Part shown: positions 22,538 through 30,487 of the stretch, one piece after another
Layout of the letters: each line of letters begins with the position of its first letter
Position numbering within the stretch: position 1 is the stretch's first letter
Assembly (NCBI RefSeq): GCF_001424875.1
Contig: NZ_LMCT01000001.1
Location: 548,886-612,885 of the forward strand
DNA from: Kitasatospora sp. Root107
GTDB lineage: Bacteria; Actinomycetota; Actinomycetes; Streptomycetales; Streptomycetaceae
Reading direction: 5' to 3'
DNA length: 64,000 bases
The notes under the pieces: generated by a model
Seen by the model: only the letters and a program-made list of their open reading frames with translations
What the model was told of the DNA's origin: nothing
Database searches by the model: none
Position numbers and translations under genes: made by a program

Positions 22538-23448
22538 CCCGTCGTCACCGGGACCGGCTCGGGAGCCGGGGCCGCGGTGCGGCGGCCCCACTCGGTGCCG
22601 AGCAGCACCAGGAGTGCACCGAACAGGGCGAGCGGACCGAGGTGGTCACCGGCCAGGGTGATGCCGAAGACGGCGGCCCAGAGCGGTTCGGTGCCCAGCA
22701 GCAGGGAGACCCGGGACGGGGAGGTGGCCCGGACAGCCCAGGTCTGCACCAGGAAGGCGAACAGGGTGCAGAGCAGCGAGAGGTGCAGCAGCAGTGCCCA
22801 GTCGGCGGCGCCGTAGGAGGCGGCCAGGCTGACCGGGGAGGGGCCGACGAACGGCGCAACCAGGGCGAACACCAGGGTGGCGGTGGCCAGTTGGACCCAG
22901 GTCAGGGCGCTGGAGTCGGTGCCCCTGATACTGCGGAGCCGGGACATGGTGAGCACGTTGACGGTACGGACCACGGCCGCGCCCAGCACCAGCAGGTCAC
23001 CGAGGCCGGGCACCCGGAAGCCGCCGCCACCGGTCAGCAGCGCGACGCCGAGCACCGAGAGCCCGGCCGCCGCGACGAACACCCGGGGCAGCGCGGTCCG
23101 GCTCAGCGCACTCTCCGCGAGCGGGGTGAACACCATGGTGAGGCTGATGATCAACCCGGCGTTGGTGGCCGAGGTGTGCACCGCCCCGTACGTCTCCAGC
23201 AGGAAGATCGCCCCGAGCACCAGCCCGAGCACCGCACCGCCGAGCCACTCCCGGACCGTCAGCTTCACCAGCGCCCGCCAGGTGAAGAGCGCCAGCAGCG
23301 GGAGCACCAGACCGAACCGGAGCACCAGCATGGCCACCACACTGTCCGGCGTGGCCACGTTCTTGACCGCCAGGAAGCTGGATCCCCAGACCACGGCGAC
23401 CCCGAGCACCGGCAGGTCGCGGACGGTCTGAGCAGCGGACGTACGCAT
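22507..23448 (-). CDS. EamA/DMT-family transporter
   Basis: Drug/metabolite transporter of 313 aa with ten predicted helices in two EamA repeats. VVWGSSFLAVKNV begins the first repeat, and the second ends in LGTEPLWAAVFGITLAGDHLG, typical of the RhaT/PecM group. ATG at 23448 follows GGAGGAG by 8 nt, whereas the open frame to 23532 has no such site. The substrate is unknown; amino acids and small drugs are usual for the family. Its 3' end overlaps the convergent membrane gene by 31 bp. Confidence 0.92.
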   Translation of the reverse strand: MRTSAAQTVRDLPVLGVAVVWGSSFLAVKNVATPDSVVAMLVLRFGLVLPLLALFTWRALVKLTVREWLGGAVLGLVLGAIFLLETYGAVHTSATNAGLIISLTMVFTPLAESALSRTALPRVFVAAAGLSVLGVALLTGGGGFRVPGLGDLLVLGAAVVRTVNVLTMSRLRSIRGTDSSALTWVQLATATLVFALVAPFVGPSPVSLAASYGAADWALLLHLSLLCTLFAFLVQTWAVRATSPSRVSLLLGTEPLWAAVFGITLAGDHLGPLALFGALLVLLGTEWGRRTAAPAPEPVPVTTGQREPALERR

Positions 23449-23653
23449 GAGGGTGCTCCTCCGAAGGCAGGGCAGGCCGGACCCGTACGCCGTCGGACGG
23501 AGAACAACCACCGGTGGGTGGCGGCGGGCCATCGTCGCTCACCCGGGCCCCTGTGATCAACACCTTTCCGGCGACCTGACACGGTGCATATTGACCGGGC
23601 GGCTGGGCATGGATGATTGGTCCATGTCAATCTATCCTTCGGAGGCACCCCAA

Positions 23654-24313
23654 GTGCTGCGCAAACACTGGGCGTTACTGACCGCCGCCACCACTGTGCC
23701 GCTTCTGCTGACCACCTCGATCGGCGTCGCCGACGCCGCCCCCGTGGCGACGGTGACCTGCGCCTACACGCCGGCCGTGCCCGCCGACAACTTCAAGGGC
23801 ATCCCGGTCTTCGACGCGAAGAAGGCCGCCCAGCCGTACAGCGCGACCTTGAGGACCACCCAGGGGGCCATCACCTTCAAGGCGTTGACCGGCCAGGCGC
23901 CGTGCACCACCTTCTCGTTCCGCTTCCTGGCCGAGCACGACTACTTCGACAAGAGCCACTGTCACCGCCTCACCACCGAGCGGATCTTCGTCCTCCAGTG
24001 CGGCGACCCGACCGGCACCGGCAGCGGCGGCCCCGGCTACTCCTTCCCGGACGAGAACCTCACCGGCGCCACCTACCCGGCCGGCACCGTGGCGATGGCC
24101 AACGCTGGGCCGAACACCAACGGCAGCCAGTTCTTCTTCGTCTGGAAGGACACCAAGCTCTCCCCCGCCTACACCCCGTTCGGCCAGGTCACCGCCGGTC
24201 TGGACGTGCTCCAGAAGATCGCCGCGGCAGGCTCGGACTCCCAGAACAACCCCGGTGACGGCTACCCGAACCTCGTCCCCACCTTCAAGAGCGTCAAGAT
24301 CAGCAAGCGCTGA
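23654..24313 (+). CDS. Secreted peptidyl-prolyl cis-trans isomerase (cyclophilin type)
   Basis: Exported cyclophilin of 219 aa that would catalyse proline isomerisation in secreted proteins. GTG at 23654 is preceded by GGAGG 8 nt upstream. A signal peptide (residues 1-29, basic VLRKHW then hydrophobic) ends near VADAAPVA. The cyclophilin core is recognisable by YFDKSHCHRLTTERIFVLQC, GGPGYSFPDE, GTVAMANAGPNTNGSQFFF and FGQVTAGLDVLQKI. The usual FHR(V/I)I motif appears as CHRLTTERIF, a normal variant of the streptomycete extracytoplasmic group. It is monocistronic by spacing. Confidence 0.92.
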   Translation: MLRKHWALLTAATTVPLLLTTSIGVADAAPVATVTCAYTPAVPADNFKGIPVFDAKKAAQPYSATLRTTQGAITFKALTGQAPCTTFSFRFLAEHDYFDKSHCHRLTTERIFVLQCGDPTGTGSGGPGYSFPDENLTGATYPAGTVAMANAGPNTNGSQFFFVWKDTKLSPAYTPFGQVTAGLDVLQKIAAAGSDSQNNPGDGYPNLVPTFKSVKISKR

Positions 24314-24373
24314 CCGCCGCTCCCGTACGGTGGTGCCCGCCGACCGCCCCCACCACCGCACGGGAGCACCGCC

Positions 24374-24709
24374 ATGGACGCCACCACCTGGGACACCCTC
24401 GACCGCCTGGTCGCCTGGCTCGACAGCGAGAGCCAACTCTCCGAGAGCGACGAGAGGTTGCTCCGCATCCTCAAGGTCACCGAAGAAGCGGGCGAGGTCG
24501 CCCAGGCCGTCCTCGGCGCCACCGGCCAGAACCCCCGCAAGGGCACCACCCACACCTGGACCGACGTCCAGCACGAACTCTGCGACGTGGTCTTCGCCGC
24601 CATGGTCGCCCTCCGCACCCTCACCCCGGACGCCCGCACGGTCTTCGCGGAGCGGATGGCCTACGTCGACCAGCGCTCCCAGCAGCACGCCGGCTCAGGA
24701 CAGCCGTAA
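24374..24709 (+). CDS. MazG-like nucleotide pyrophosphohydrolase
   Basis: All-alpha NTP pyrophosphatase of the MazG superfamily, 111 aa. The metal-binding EExxE motif appears as KVTEEAGEVAQAVLG, and the downstream ExxD as ELCDVVFAAM. Such proteins hydrolyse non-canonical or excess nucleoside triphosphates. It lies 60 bp after the cyclophilin gene and just before a toxin-antitoxin pair on the same strand. Its physiological substrate is unknown. MazG-type enzymes are often near stress modules, which fits the context loosely. Confidence 0.88.
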   Translation: MDATTWDTLDRLVAWLDSESQLSESDERLLRILKVTEEAGEVAQAVLGATGQNPRKGTTHTWTDVQHELCDVVFAAMVALRTLTPDARTVFAERMAYVDQRSQQHAGSGQP

Positions 24710-24731
24710 TACGGCGTGTTACGCTTCTGCC

Positions 24732-25025
24732 ATGGCTAAGCAGCGTTTCTCGATCTCCCTCGACGAAGAGCACGCCGCCGAGATCCGGACCACCGCAGCC
24801 CTGCTGGGCGAGGACGTGTCCGCTTTCATGACCAAGGCTGCTCTGGAGGCGGTCCGGCGCGAGCAGCGCAAACTCGAGGTGTTCCGCGAGATAGACAGTC
24901 AGATCGCAGCCGTCGAGGCCGGCACAGCCGGCACCGACGAGGCAATGGCAGGCATCGCAACGGATCCGCAGGTGGACGCCGTCTGGGACGACTTCTTCCG
25001 GACGCCCGGGCAGGGCGCCGCGTGA
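24732..25025 (+). CDS. Antitoxin, ribbon-helix-helix type
   Basis: Small acidic protein of 97 aa. The N-terminal MAKQRFSISLDEEHAAEIR looks like the beta-strand plus helix of a ribbon-helix-helix DNA-binding domain, and the C-terminal acidic region (DPQVDAVWDDFF) would bind and neutralise the toxin. ATG at 24732 begins the product; the open frame upstream is read-through. Its TGA overlaps the GTG of the next gene (GTGA at 25022-25025), the coupling expected of type II antitoxin-toxin pairs. Such antitoxins normally repress their own promoter. Confidence 0.82.
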   Translation: MAKQRFSISLDEEHAAEIRTTAALLGEDVSAFMTKAALEAVRREQRKLEVFREIDSQIAAVEAGTAGTDEAMAGIATDPQVDAVWDDFFRTPGQGAA

Positions 25026-25432
25026 TTCCAGCTGTCGTGTACGACACCGGCATGCTGATCGGCCTGGCCAACCGTGATCCGCTGGCTCTCCAGCACCACG
25101 CCCGGATTCTCCGGGGGGTGATCCCCTTGGTTCCGGGCCCGGTGGTCGCTCAGGTCTGGCGTGCCGGTGCGGCGGTCCAGTTCGGCTTGAACCGACACCT
25201 GCAGGACTGTCAGGTAATCACCGAGTACAGCCTCCTGGACTACAAGCGCATCGGCATCATGCTCGGAACGGTGACGCTCCCGCCGAAAAAGCGACCCGAT
25301 GTGGTGGATGCCCTCGTCGTCCTCACGGCTGCTGGGCGCGGGCGTGCAGCCATCGTGACCTCCGACGGAAACGACATCTCCGCCTATGCCGCCACACTGC
25401 CCAAGGCGGTGATCGACGTCATCCGGGTGTGA
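25022..25432 (+). CDS. PIN-domain toxin (VapC-like)
   Basis: PIN-domain ribonuclease of 136 aa, partner of the preceding antitoxin. The first catalytic Asp is in VVYDTGMLIGL (D8), further acidic residues are in RPDVVDALVVLTA, and the last in IVTSDGNDISAY. VapC-type toxins cleave tRNA or rRNA to arrest growth. It starts with GTG, coupled to the antitoxin. Length and motif spacing fit active PIN toxins, with no missing acidic position apparent by eye. Confidence 0.85.
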   Translation: MIPAVVYDTGMLIGLANRDPLALQHHARILRGVIPLVPGPVVAQVWRAGAAVQFGLNRHLQDCQVITEYSLLDYKRIGIMLGTVTLPPKKRPDVVDALVVLTAAGRGRAAIVTSDGNDISAYAATLPKAVIDVIRV

Positions 25433-25476
25433 GCCCCGGCCGCTCCGAGCCTCTGCCAAGCTCCTTGATCCGTCCG

Positions 25477-26145
25477 CTACTTGGCCACGCCCAGGGTGTG
25501 GCCGATGGTGTCCGGGCGGGTAAGGGTGGCGAGCATGCAGTGGGCCACGTCCGCGCGGGAGGCGGTGCTGCCGCCGGGGAGGTTGCGGTCGAGGGCGGTG
25601 CGGTAGCCGGCGGTCAGCGGGCCGTTGGTGAGGCGGGGCGGGCGGACCGAGGTCCAGTCGAGGGGGGCGGCCCGCAGGACGTCCTCCATCCGGGCCAGGT
25701 CGGCGTAGTGCTCGCGGAGGAAGATCCGGGTGAGCGGGGCGCCGACGTGGCGCATCAGGAAGGTGTCGCCCGGGTCGTGCTTCGGCGGGTTGGGGCGGGC
25801 CGGTGAGGCGACGGTGCCGATCGGGGCCGCGCTGAGGGTGACGATCCGTCGGACGGCCGTCGCGCGCATCGCGGCGACGACCGCCTCGGTGCCGCGCCAG
25901 GCCACCCCTGGCTCCGAACTGGACGTGGCGCCAAGGGCGGAGAGCACCGCGTCGGCCCCCTCGACGGCGGCGGCGAGCGCCTCGGGGTCGGGGTGCGAGA
26001 GGTCGGCGGTGACCGTCCGCACCGACGGCTCCGTCAGCTTGGCGGGGTTGCGGACCACGGCGGTGACCTGGTGGCCGGCCGCCAGGGCCTGGGTGAGCAG
26101 GTGGCGGCCAGTGGCGCCGGTCGCGGCCAGGATGGTGAGCTTCAT
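25477..26145 (-). CDS. NAD(P)H-binding NmrA/SDR-like protein
   Basis: Rossmann-fold protein of 222 aa of the atypical short-chain dehydrogenase/NmrA group. The nucleotide-binding loop is ATGATGRHLLTQAL (GxxGxxG), followed by VVRNPAKL and, in the centre, ADAVLSALGATS. Such proteins act as NAD(P)H-dependent reductases, epimerases or redox sensors. It lies 22 bp downstream of the ECF41 sigma gene on the same strand. ECF41 genes are known to sit next to carboxymuconolactone decarboxylase, oxidoreductase or epimerase genes, and this is the likely partner. Confidence 0.86.
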   Translation of the reverse strand: MKLTILAATGATGRHLLTQALAAGHQVTAVVRNPAKLTEPSVRTVTADLSHPDPEALAAAVEGADAVLSALGATSSSEPGVAWRGTEAVVAAMRATAVRRIVTLSAAPIGTVASPARPNPPKHDPGDTFLMRHVGAPLTRIFLREHYADLARMEDVLRAAPLDWTSVRPPRLTNGPLTAGYRTALDRNLPGGSTASRADVAHCMLATLTRPDTIGHTLGVAK

Positions 26146-26167
26146 CGTGGGCTCCCTTGAATGAGTG

Positions 26168-27073
26168 TCAGCTGAGGTGGGCGAGCTTCTCGGGGTTGGT
26201 GACGAAGTAGATCCCGGTCACCAGGTCGCTGTCGGGGGCGAGTTCGAGGACCAGCACGGCGAACGGACGGTCCCCGGCGTACAGCAGTGCGGAGGGGTCC
26301 CCGTTGACCTGGCCGAACTCGACCCGGAGCTGCGCGGCATTGCGCGAGCCGCCCCGCAGCAGCACGGTCGCGACTCGGTCCCGGCCGTGCACCGGCAGGC
26401 GCCCGGCAGCCGTCGCCTTGCCGCCGCCGTCCGCCCACATCACCACGTCCGGGGCGAGCACCTGCAGCAGGTCGCCGAGGTCGCCACCGCCCACCGCCGC
26501 CGCGAACCGCTCGGTCACCCGGCGGCGCACCATCGGATCGGCCTGGAAGCGCGGACGCCTGGCCTGGACGTGTTCCCGCGCGCGGTGGGCGAGTTGACGG
26601 ACGGCGGCCGGGCTGCGGCCGAGGATCGCGGCGGTCTCGGTGTGCTGGTAGCCGAACACCTCGTGCAGCACGAAGACCGCCCGCTCCACCGGCGTGAGCG
26701 TCTCCAGCACGACCAGCAGGGCCATCGACACCGCCTCGCCCCGCTCGGCATCGACCGGTTCGGCATCCGTGGTGAGCAGCGGCTCGGGCAGCCAGGGCCC
26801 GACGTACGTCTCCCGCCGCCGCCGGACCGCGTCCTGCCGGGCCAGCGCCTTGTTCACCGCGATCCGCACCAGGTACGCCCGGGGGCTCTCGATCGGTTCG
26901 CCGGCACCCGCCCCGGCCCGGGCCACCCAGGCCAGCCAGGTCTCCTGCAGCACGTCCTCGGTGTCGGCGACCAGCCCGAGCATGCTGTAGACCATCGAGA
27001 ACAGCAGCTCCCGGTGGGCCACGAACACCTCGGTGGCGGCATCCTCAGCGGGAACGGGATCGGGATCGGACAT
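26168..27073 (-). CDS. ECF41-family RNA polymerase sigma factor (SigJ-like)
   Basis: ECF sigma factor of 301 aa with a fused C-terminal SnoaL-like domain. Region 2 begins FVAHRELLFSMVYSMLGLV and ends with the WLAWVAR segment. Region 4 includes LVVLETLTPVERAVFVLHEV and GYQHTETAAILGRSPAAVRQ. The C-terminal domain contains the ECF41 hallmark DGGGK (MWADGGGKATAAG). This domain replaces an anti-sigma factor and tunes activity. ATG at 27073 follows GGAGG by 6 nt. A TGTCACA -35-like element at 27123-27129 (minus strand) suggests autoregulation. Confidence 0.92.
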   Translation of the reverse strand: MSDPDPVPAEDAATEVFVAHRELLFSMVYSMLGLVADTEDVLQETWLAWVARAGAGAGEPIESPRAYLVRIAVNKALARQDAVRRRRETYVGPWLPEPLLTTDAEPVDAERGEAVSMALLVVLETLTPVERAVFVLHEVFGYQHTETAAILGRSPAAVRQLAHRAREHVQARRPRFQADPMVRRRVTERFAAAVGGGDLGDLLQVLAPDVVMWADGGGKATAAGRLPVHGRDRVATVLLRGGSRNAAQLRVEFGQVNGDPSALLYAGDRPFAVLVLELAPDSDLVTGIYFVTNPEKLAHLS

Positions 27074-27102
27074 CAGCAGCCTCCTTCGCGTCACACCCCT
27101 GA

Positions 27103-27129
27103 GAGTGCAACGAGCCGGGAAGTGTGACA
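27103..27129 (-). promoter_or_regulatory. Putative ECF41-type autoregulated promoter
   Basis: On the minus strand TGTCACA (27129-27123) is followed after 16 nt by ACTC (27106-27103), about 30 bp before the sigma-gene ATG. The known ECF41 promoter pattern is TGTCACA, 16 nt, CGTC. The -35 part matches exactly; the -10 part matches in two of four positions. Confidence 0.55.
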
Positions 27130-27195
27130 GCCGACCCGCCCGGCGTGGCACAGCTCACACCGGGCGGGTCTCGCCGAGTCATCGGTCCGTCGGGC

Positions 27196-28032
27196 TCATT
27201 TGATCTTGTCGACGCAGGAGAAGCGCCCGATGTCCATCGGATCCGGACGGAAGTCCTCCGGCCGGGCGATTCCGGGCATCGCGGTCTGCAGGTCCCGCAC
27301 CCAGTCGCTGCTGACCACGTAGTGCTTCAGGAAGTCCCGGATCCGCCCGCAGTCCTCACGTCGGTCCTTGCGGATCCCCACCCCGTAGTAGTTCTTGGAG
27401 CCGATGGTGACCTCCGGGACGACCTTGACTCCGGGGTGGACCTGGGCCAGCCCGTAGAGCAGGAGTTGGTCCGTCGAGACGGCGAACACCCGATTCTCCA
27501 TCAGCTCCTTGCGGCACTCCTCCACATCCGCCTTCTCCACCGGAATCAGGCCCAGGTTCTTCGACTGGCCGTTGAGTTCGTCCATCGAGGTGGTCCCTCC
27601 CCAACTGCAGACCACCTTGCCCCTGAGGTCCTCCAGCCCGTTGAGGGTGCTCTCCGCCCGGATCATGAAGCCCTGGTAGGTGACCGCGTACGGACCGGCG
27701 AAGTCGACCAGATCCGTCCTCGCCTGGGTGATCGAGTAGGTGGCGACCACCAGGTCGGCGGCGTGCTCCTGGAGTACCCGCTCCCGCTGGTCCGAGGACA
27801 CGTCACTGAAGTGGGTCGTCGACCCGAGGGCCTTGGTGGCCTGGTTGGCCACTTGGACGTCGAAACCCTCCCAGGTGTGGTTGAGGGTCTGCACGCTGGT
27901 GCCCGGCTGATTGTTCTTGGTCCCTACCTGGATGACCTTCTGATCGAACATCGACTGCTCGGTGGAGCACCCGCTCAGTGGCACGAGCACGGTCAGCACA
28001 CCGGCAAGGAGCAGCTTGCCTCTCCCCTGCAC
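27196..28032 (-). CDS. Extracytoplasmic solute-binding lipoprotein, type 3
   Basis: Glutamate/glutamine-type periplasmic-binding protein of 278 aa. Signal peptide with lipobox LVPLSGC. The body starts IQVGTKNNQPGTSVQT and includes ADLVVATYSITQART, VDFAGPYAVTYQGFMIR and RGKVVCSWGGTTSMDEL, all typical of polar amino-acid binding proteins. GTG at 28032 follows AGGAGA. No permease or ATPase gene is adjacent. It is instead the last gene of a three-gene cluster with the two unknown proteins upstream (8-bp gap), suggesting a sensing rather than an uptake role (inference). Confidence 0.85.
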   Translation of the reverse strand: MQGRGKLLLAGVLTVLVPLSGCSTEQSMFDQKVIQVGTKNNQPGTSVQTLNHTWEGFDVQVANQATKALGSTTHFSDVSSDQRERVLQEHAADLVVATYSITQARTDLVDFAGPYAVTYQGFMIRAESTLNGLEDLRGKVVCSWGGTTSMDELNGQSKNLGLIPVEKADVEECRKELMENRVFAVSTDQLLLYGLAQVHPGVKVVPEVTIGSKNYYGVGIRKDRREDCGRIRDFLKHYVVSSDWVRDLQTAMPGIARPEDFRPDPMDIGRFSCVDKIK

Positions 28033-28040
28033 CGCATCTC

Positions 28041-28598
28041 CTAGTCGTTGGTGAGGATCATCTCTGCGACGGCGACGTCCATGACGCATCCCCGCTCGGT
28101 CCGCACGGTCAACTGCAACCGGGCCACGCTCCCGTCGTCGGGCAGCGGGAACATCGCCGGCACCCCGTTCAGCGCGGTGACCGTCGGACCCGTCCCGGTG
28201 GCCGAACGGATCTCCACCGAGGTGTGCGGCAGGCAGAGTTGACTCTTCGGCCGGCCTTCGGCCAGCGTCAAGGTCAGCTTCAGCCGGCTGCGAGTCTCCG
28301 GGGCGTCGAACCGGAGCGTGAGCGCTCCGCCGTCCGGTGTCGGCCGCTCACCCTCCAACCGGGCCCGGGAGGTGACGTCGAGATCCCGGTTGGCCTCCCA
28401 CCAGGCCCAACCTCCCCAGCCGCCACCGATCACGGCCGCGAGCACGGAGACCACGAGCAGGAGCTTGCCCCACTCCACGAACCACTGGCCGGACCGGTAG
28501 GTGACGGGACCGAAGTGGACCTGGACCGTGCCGGTGCTGGTCCCGATCGCAGCGCCCGTCCCGGTGCTCACGTTCGGACGGGTCTTCTCCTCGTCCAC
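28041..28598 (-). CDS. Single-pass membrane protein, unknown, with N-terminal amyloid-like motif
   Basis: Protein of 185 aa of no recognised family. Residues 15-32 (GAAIGTSTGTVQVHFGPV) are Gly/Thr/Val-rich and closely resemble the C-terminal residues 101-118 of the protein encoded just upstream. A transmembrane helix follows (about residues 43-65, LLLVVSVLAAVIGGGWGGWAW). The remaining 120 residues look beta-rich and extracytoplasmic, with two Cys (CLPHT, RGCVMD) that could pair. GTG at 28598 directly follows the TGA of the upstream gene (TGA-GTG). Function unknown; see findings. Confidence 0.75.
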   Translation of the reverse strand: MDEEKTRPNVSTGTGAAIGTSTGTVQVHFGPVTYRSGQWFVEWGKLLLVVSVLAAVIGGGWGGWAWWEANRDLDVTSRARLEGERPTPDGGALTLRFDAPETRSRLKLTLTLAEGRPKSQLCLPHTSVEIRSATGTGPTVTALNGVPAMFPLPDDGSVARLQLTVRTERGCVMDVAVAEMILTND

Positions 28599-28958
28599 TC
28601 AGCTGCCCTGGCCGAAGTTCAGCGTGACGGGGCCCTCGTTGTGGACGATCGCCACGCCCTGCTCGACGTTCAGCACGTTCCCGCCCGGCACCACCGACCT
28701 GAGCTTCTCCAGCAACGCCGGGTCCTCCTGGACGGCCTGCCGGACGGCCTCCCTGACCCGGTCCTGGTACTCCGGCGACAGCGGCTCCGCCGGAGCCTGC
28801 CCCGCCTCCCCCGACCGCACCCTGAACAGCCGCTCGATGAGGGCCCTGCCCAGGCTCGCCCCGGCCTGGGTGGCCGCCCCCTCGGCCCCGGTCACCACCG
28901 GTCCCGCAATCGCCATCAGCGCCGGAATTGCCGCTTCCACCGTCTGTGCCACATCCAT
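28599..28958 (-). CDS. Small protein with hydrophobic N-terminus and C-terminal amyloid-like motif
   Basis: Protein of 119 aa, family not recognised. Residues 8-45 are Ala/Gly-rich and hydrophobic (IPALMAIAGPVVTG, then GASLGRALIERLF). Residues 60-90 are a charged helix with alternating acidic and basic residues. Residues 101-118 read GVAIVHNEGPVTLNFGQG. The architecture (hydrophobic head, linker, short terminal beta-motif) resembles effectors that work through amyloid signalling. ATG at 28958 is preferred over the codon at 28985 because it starts the conserved-looking part. It heads the three-gene cluster with the membrane protein and the lipoprotein. Confidence 0.7.
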   Translation of the reverse strand: MDVAQTVEAAIPALMAIAGPVVTGAEGAATQAGASLGRALIERLFRVRSGEAGQAPAEPLSPEYQDRVREAVRQAVQEDPALLEKLRSVVPGGNVLNVEQGVAIVHNEGPVTLNFGQGS

Positions 28959-28997
28959 CGTGTGCCCCCCTAGGTCACGATCCACAGCCCATGCGCA

Positions 28998-29012
28998 GTA
29001 ATAAAATATTAC
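28998..29012. promoter_or_regulatory. AT-rich inverted repeat upstream of the three-gene cluster
   Basis: GTAATA-AAA-TATTAC is a perfect 6-bp-arm dyad made almost only of A/T in a strongly GC-rich genome, 40-54 bp upstream of the first gene of the cluster. It may be an operator overlapping the promoter. Confidence 0.5.
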
Positions 29013-29086
29013 GCCAACTCACTTATGCTGCCGGTAAGTTGATCTCAAACTTCTGCGGTGGGGGCAACTGGCACAGCAAAAACAGA

Positions 29087-29124
29087 ACGGAGCCCCCCGC
29101 CGGAAAAGGCGGTCGGGGCTCCGT
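29087..29124 (-). terminator. Intrinsic terminator of the geranylgeranyl-reductase-like gene
   Basis: ACGGAGCCCC and GGGGCTCCGT form 10-bp arms with an inner CCGCC/GGCGG pairing, and on the minus strand are followed by TCTGTTTTTG. This is a classical hairpin plus T-run located 11 bp past the stop at 29135. Confidence 0.85.
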
Positions 29125-29134
29125 CGTCACAACG

Positions 29135-30439
29135 TCAGGCGTTGGGCGCCACCTTGGCGAGCCCGTTGATGATGCGGTCCATCGCGTCGCCGCCCTGCGG
29201 GTCGGTGAGGTTGGCCAGCATCTTCAGGACGAACTTCATCAGGATCGGGTGGGTCAGGCCGCGCTGGGTGGCGAGCTGCATGACCTTGGGGTTGCCGATC
29301 AGCTTCACGAAGCCGCGGCCGAGCGTGTAGTAACCGCCGTAGACGTCCTTGAGCACCGCCGGGTAGGCGTGCAGGGCGCGCTCGCGGCCCGTGTCGGTGA
29401 TCCGGGCGTGGGCCTGGACGATGACGCCCGCGGCCAGCTGTCCTGACTCCATCGCGTAGGCGATGCCCTCACCGTTGAACGGGTTGACCATGCCGGCCGC
29501 GTCGCCGACCAGCAGCAGGCCCCGGGTGTAGTGCGGCTGCCGGTTGAAGGCCATCGGCAGCGCGGCGCCCCGGATCGGGTCGGTCATGTTCTCGGGGGTG
29601 TAGCCCCACTCGGCGGGCATCGAGGCGCACCACGCCTTGAGCACCTCGCGCCAGTCCAACTCCCCGAACGCGGGCGAGGAGTTGAGGATGCCGAGGCCGA
29701 CGTTGGAGGTGCCGTCGCCCATCCCGAAGATCCAGCCGTAGCCGGGCAGTAGCTTGCGGTCGCCGCCGCGGGTGTCCCAGAGCTCCAGCCAGGACTCGAG
29801 GTAGTCGTCGTCGTGGCGCGGCGAGGTGAAGTACGTCCGGTACGCGACGCCCATCGGACGGTCCTCGCGGCGGTGCAGCCCCATCGCCAGCGAGAGCCGG
29901 GTGGAGTTGCCGTCGGCGGCGACCACCAGCGGGGCGCGGAAGGTGACCGGACGCTTCTCCTCGCCCAACTTGGCCGTCACGCCGACGATCCGGCCGGTCC
30001 GGTCGTCCAGCACCGGGCCGGTGACGTTGCAGCGCTCGTACAGCCGGGCGCCGGCCTTCTGGGCCTGACGGGCCAGCAGTTCGTCGAAGTCGGCGCGCTT
30101 GCGGACCAGTCCGTAGTCCGGGAAGGACGACAGCTCGGGCCAGTCCAGCTCCAGCCGGACGCCGCCGCCGATGATCCGCAGACCCTTGTTGTGCAGCCAG
30201 CCGTTCGAGGTCGAGACATCGATCCCCATGTCCACCAACTGCTTGGTGGCACGCGGGGTCAGGCCGTCGCCGCAGACCTTCTCGCGCGGGAACTCGGTCT
30301 TCTCCAGCAGGAGCACGTCCAGACCGGCCTGGGCGAGGTAGTACGCGGTGGTGGCCCCCGCCGGTCCGGCGCCGACCACGATGACGTCGGCGGTGCTCTC
30401 CACGGTCTCGCTGCTCAGGTCAACTGCGGTCTCGGACAC
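29135..30439 (-). CDS. Geranylgeranyl reductase family FAD oxidoreductase (MenJ-like)
   Basis: FAD-dependent reductase of 434 aa that saturates isoprenoid double bonds. The FAD-binding Rossmann motif is DVIVVGAGPAGATTAYYLAQ. CGDGLTPRA is the substrate-side signature of the geranylgeranyl reductase group, and GLLLVGDAAGMVNPFNGEG is the second FAD motif. GTG at 30439 is chosen (AGGAG 11 nt upstream); GTG at 30451 is possible but overlaps the ribosome site. The gene follows menG on the same strand, so a role like mycobacterial MenJ, making partially saturated menaquinone (as in streptomycete MK-9(H6/H8)), is likely. Direct substrate is inferred. Confidence 0.88.
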   Translation of the reverse strand: MSETAVDLSSETVESTADVIVVGAGPAGATTAYYLAQAGLDVLLLEKTEFPREKVCGDGLTPRATKQLVDMGIDVSTSNGWLHNKGLRIIGGGVRLELDWPELSSFPDYGLVRKRADFDELLARQAQKAGARLYERCNVTGPVLDDRTGRIVGVTAKLGEEKRPVTFRAPLVVAADGNSTRLSLAMGLHRREDRPMGVAYRTYFTSPRHDDDYLESWLELWDTRGGDRKLLPGYGWIFGMGDGTSNVGLGILNSSPAFGELDWREVLKAWCASMPAEWGYTPENMTDPIRGAALPMAFNRQPHYTRGLLLVGDAAGMVNPFNGEGIAYAMESGQLAAGVIVQAHARITDTGRERALHAYPAVLKDVYGGYYTLGRGFVKLIGNPKVMQLATQRGLTHPILMKFVLKMLANLTDPQGGDAMDRIINGLAKVAPNA

Positions 30440-30487
30440 GGCTTGGCACACTCCTGCGATGCGGTCGGCTGGCTTGGACGAGTCTAG

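Noticed and set aside
27196..28032. Complete amino-acid ABC transporter
   Set aside because: Only the binding lipoprotein is present; no permease or ATPase gene is adjacent.
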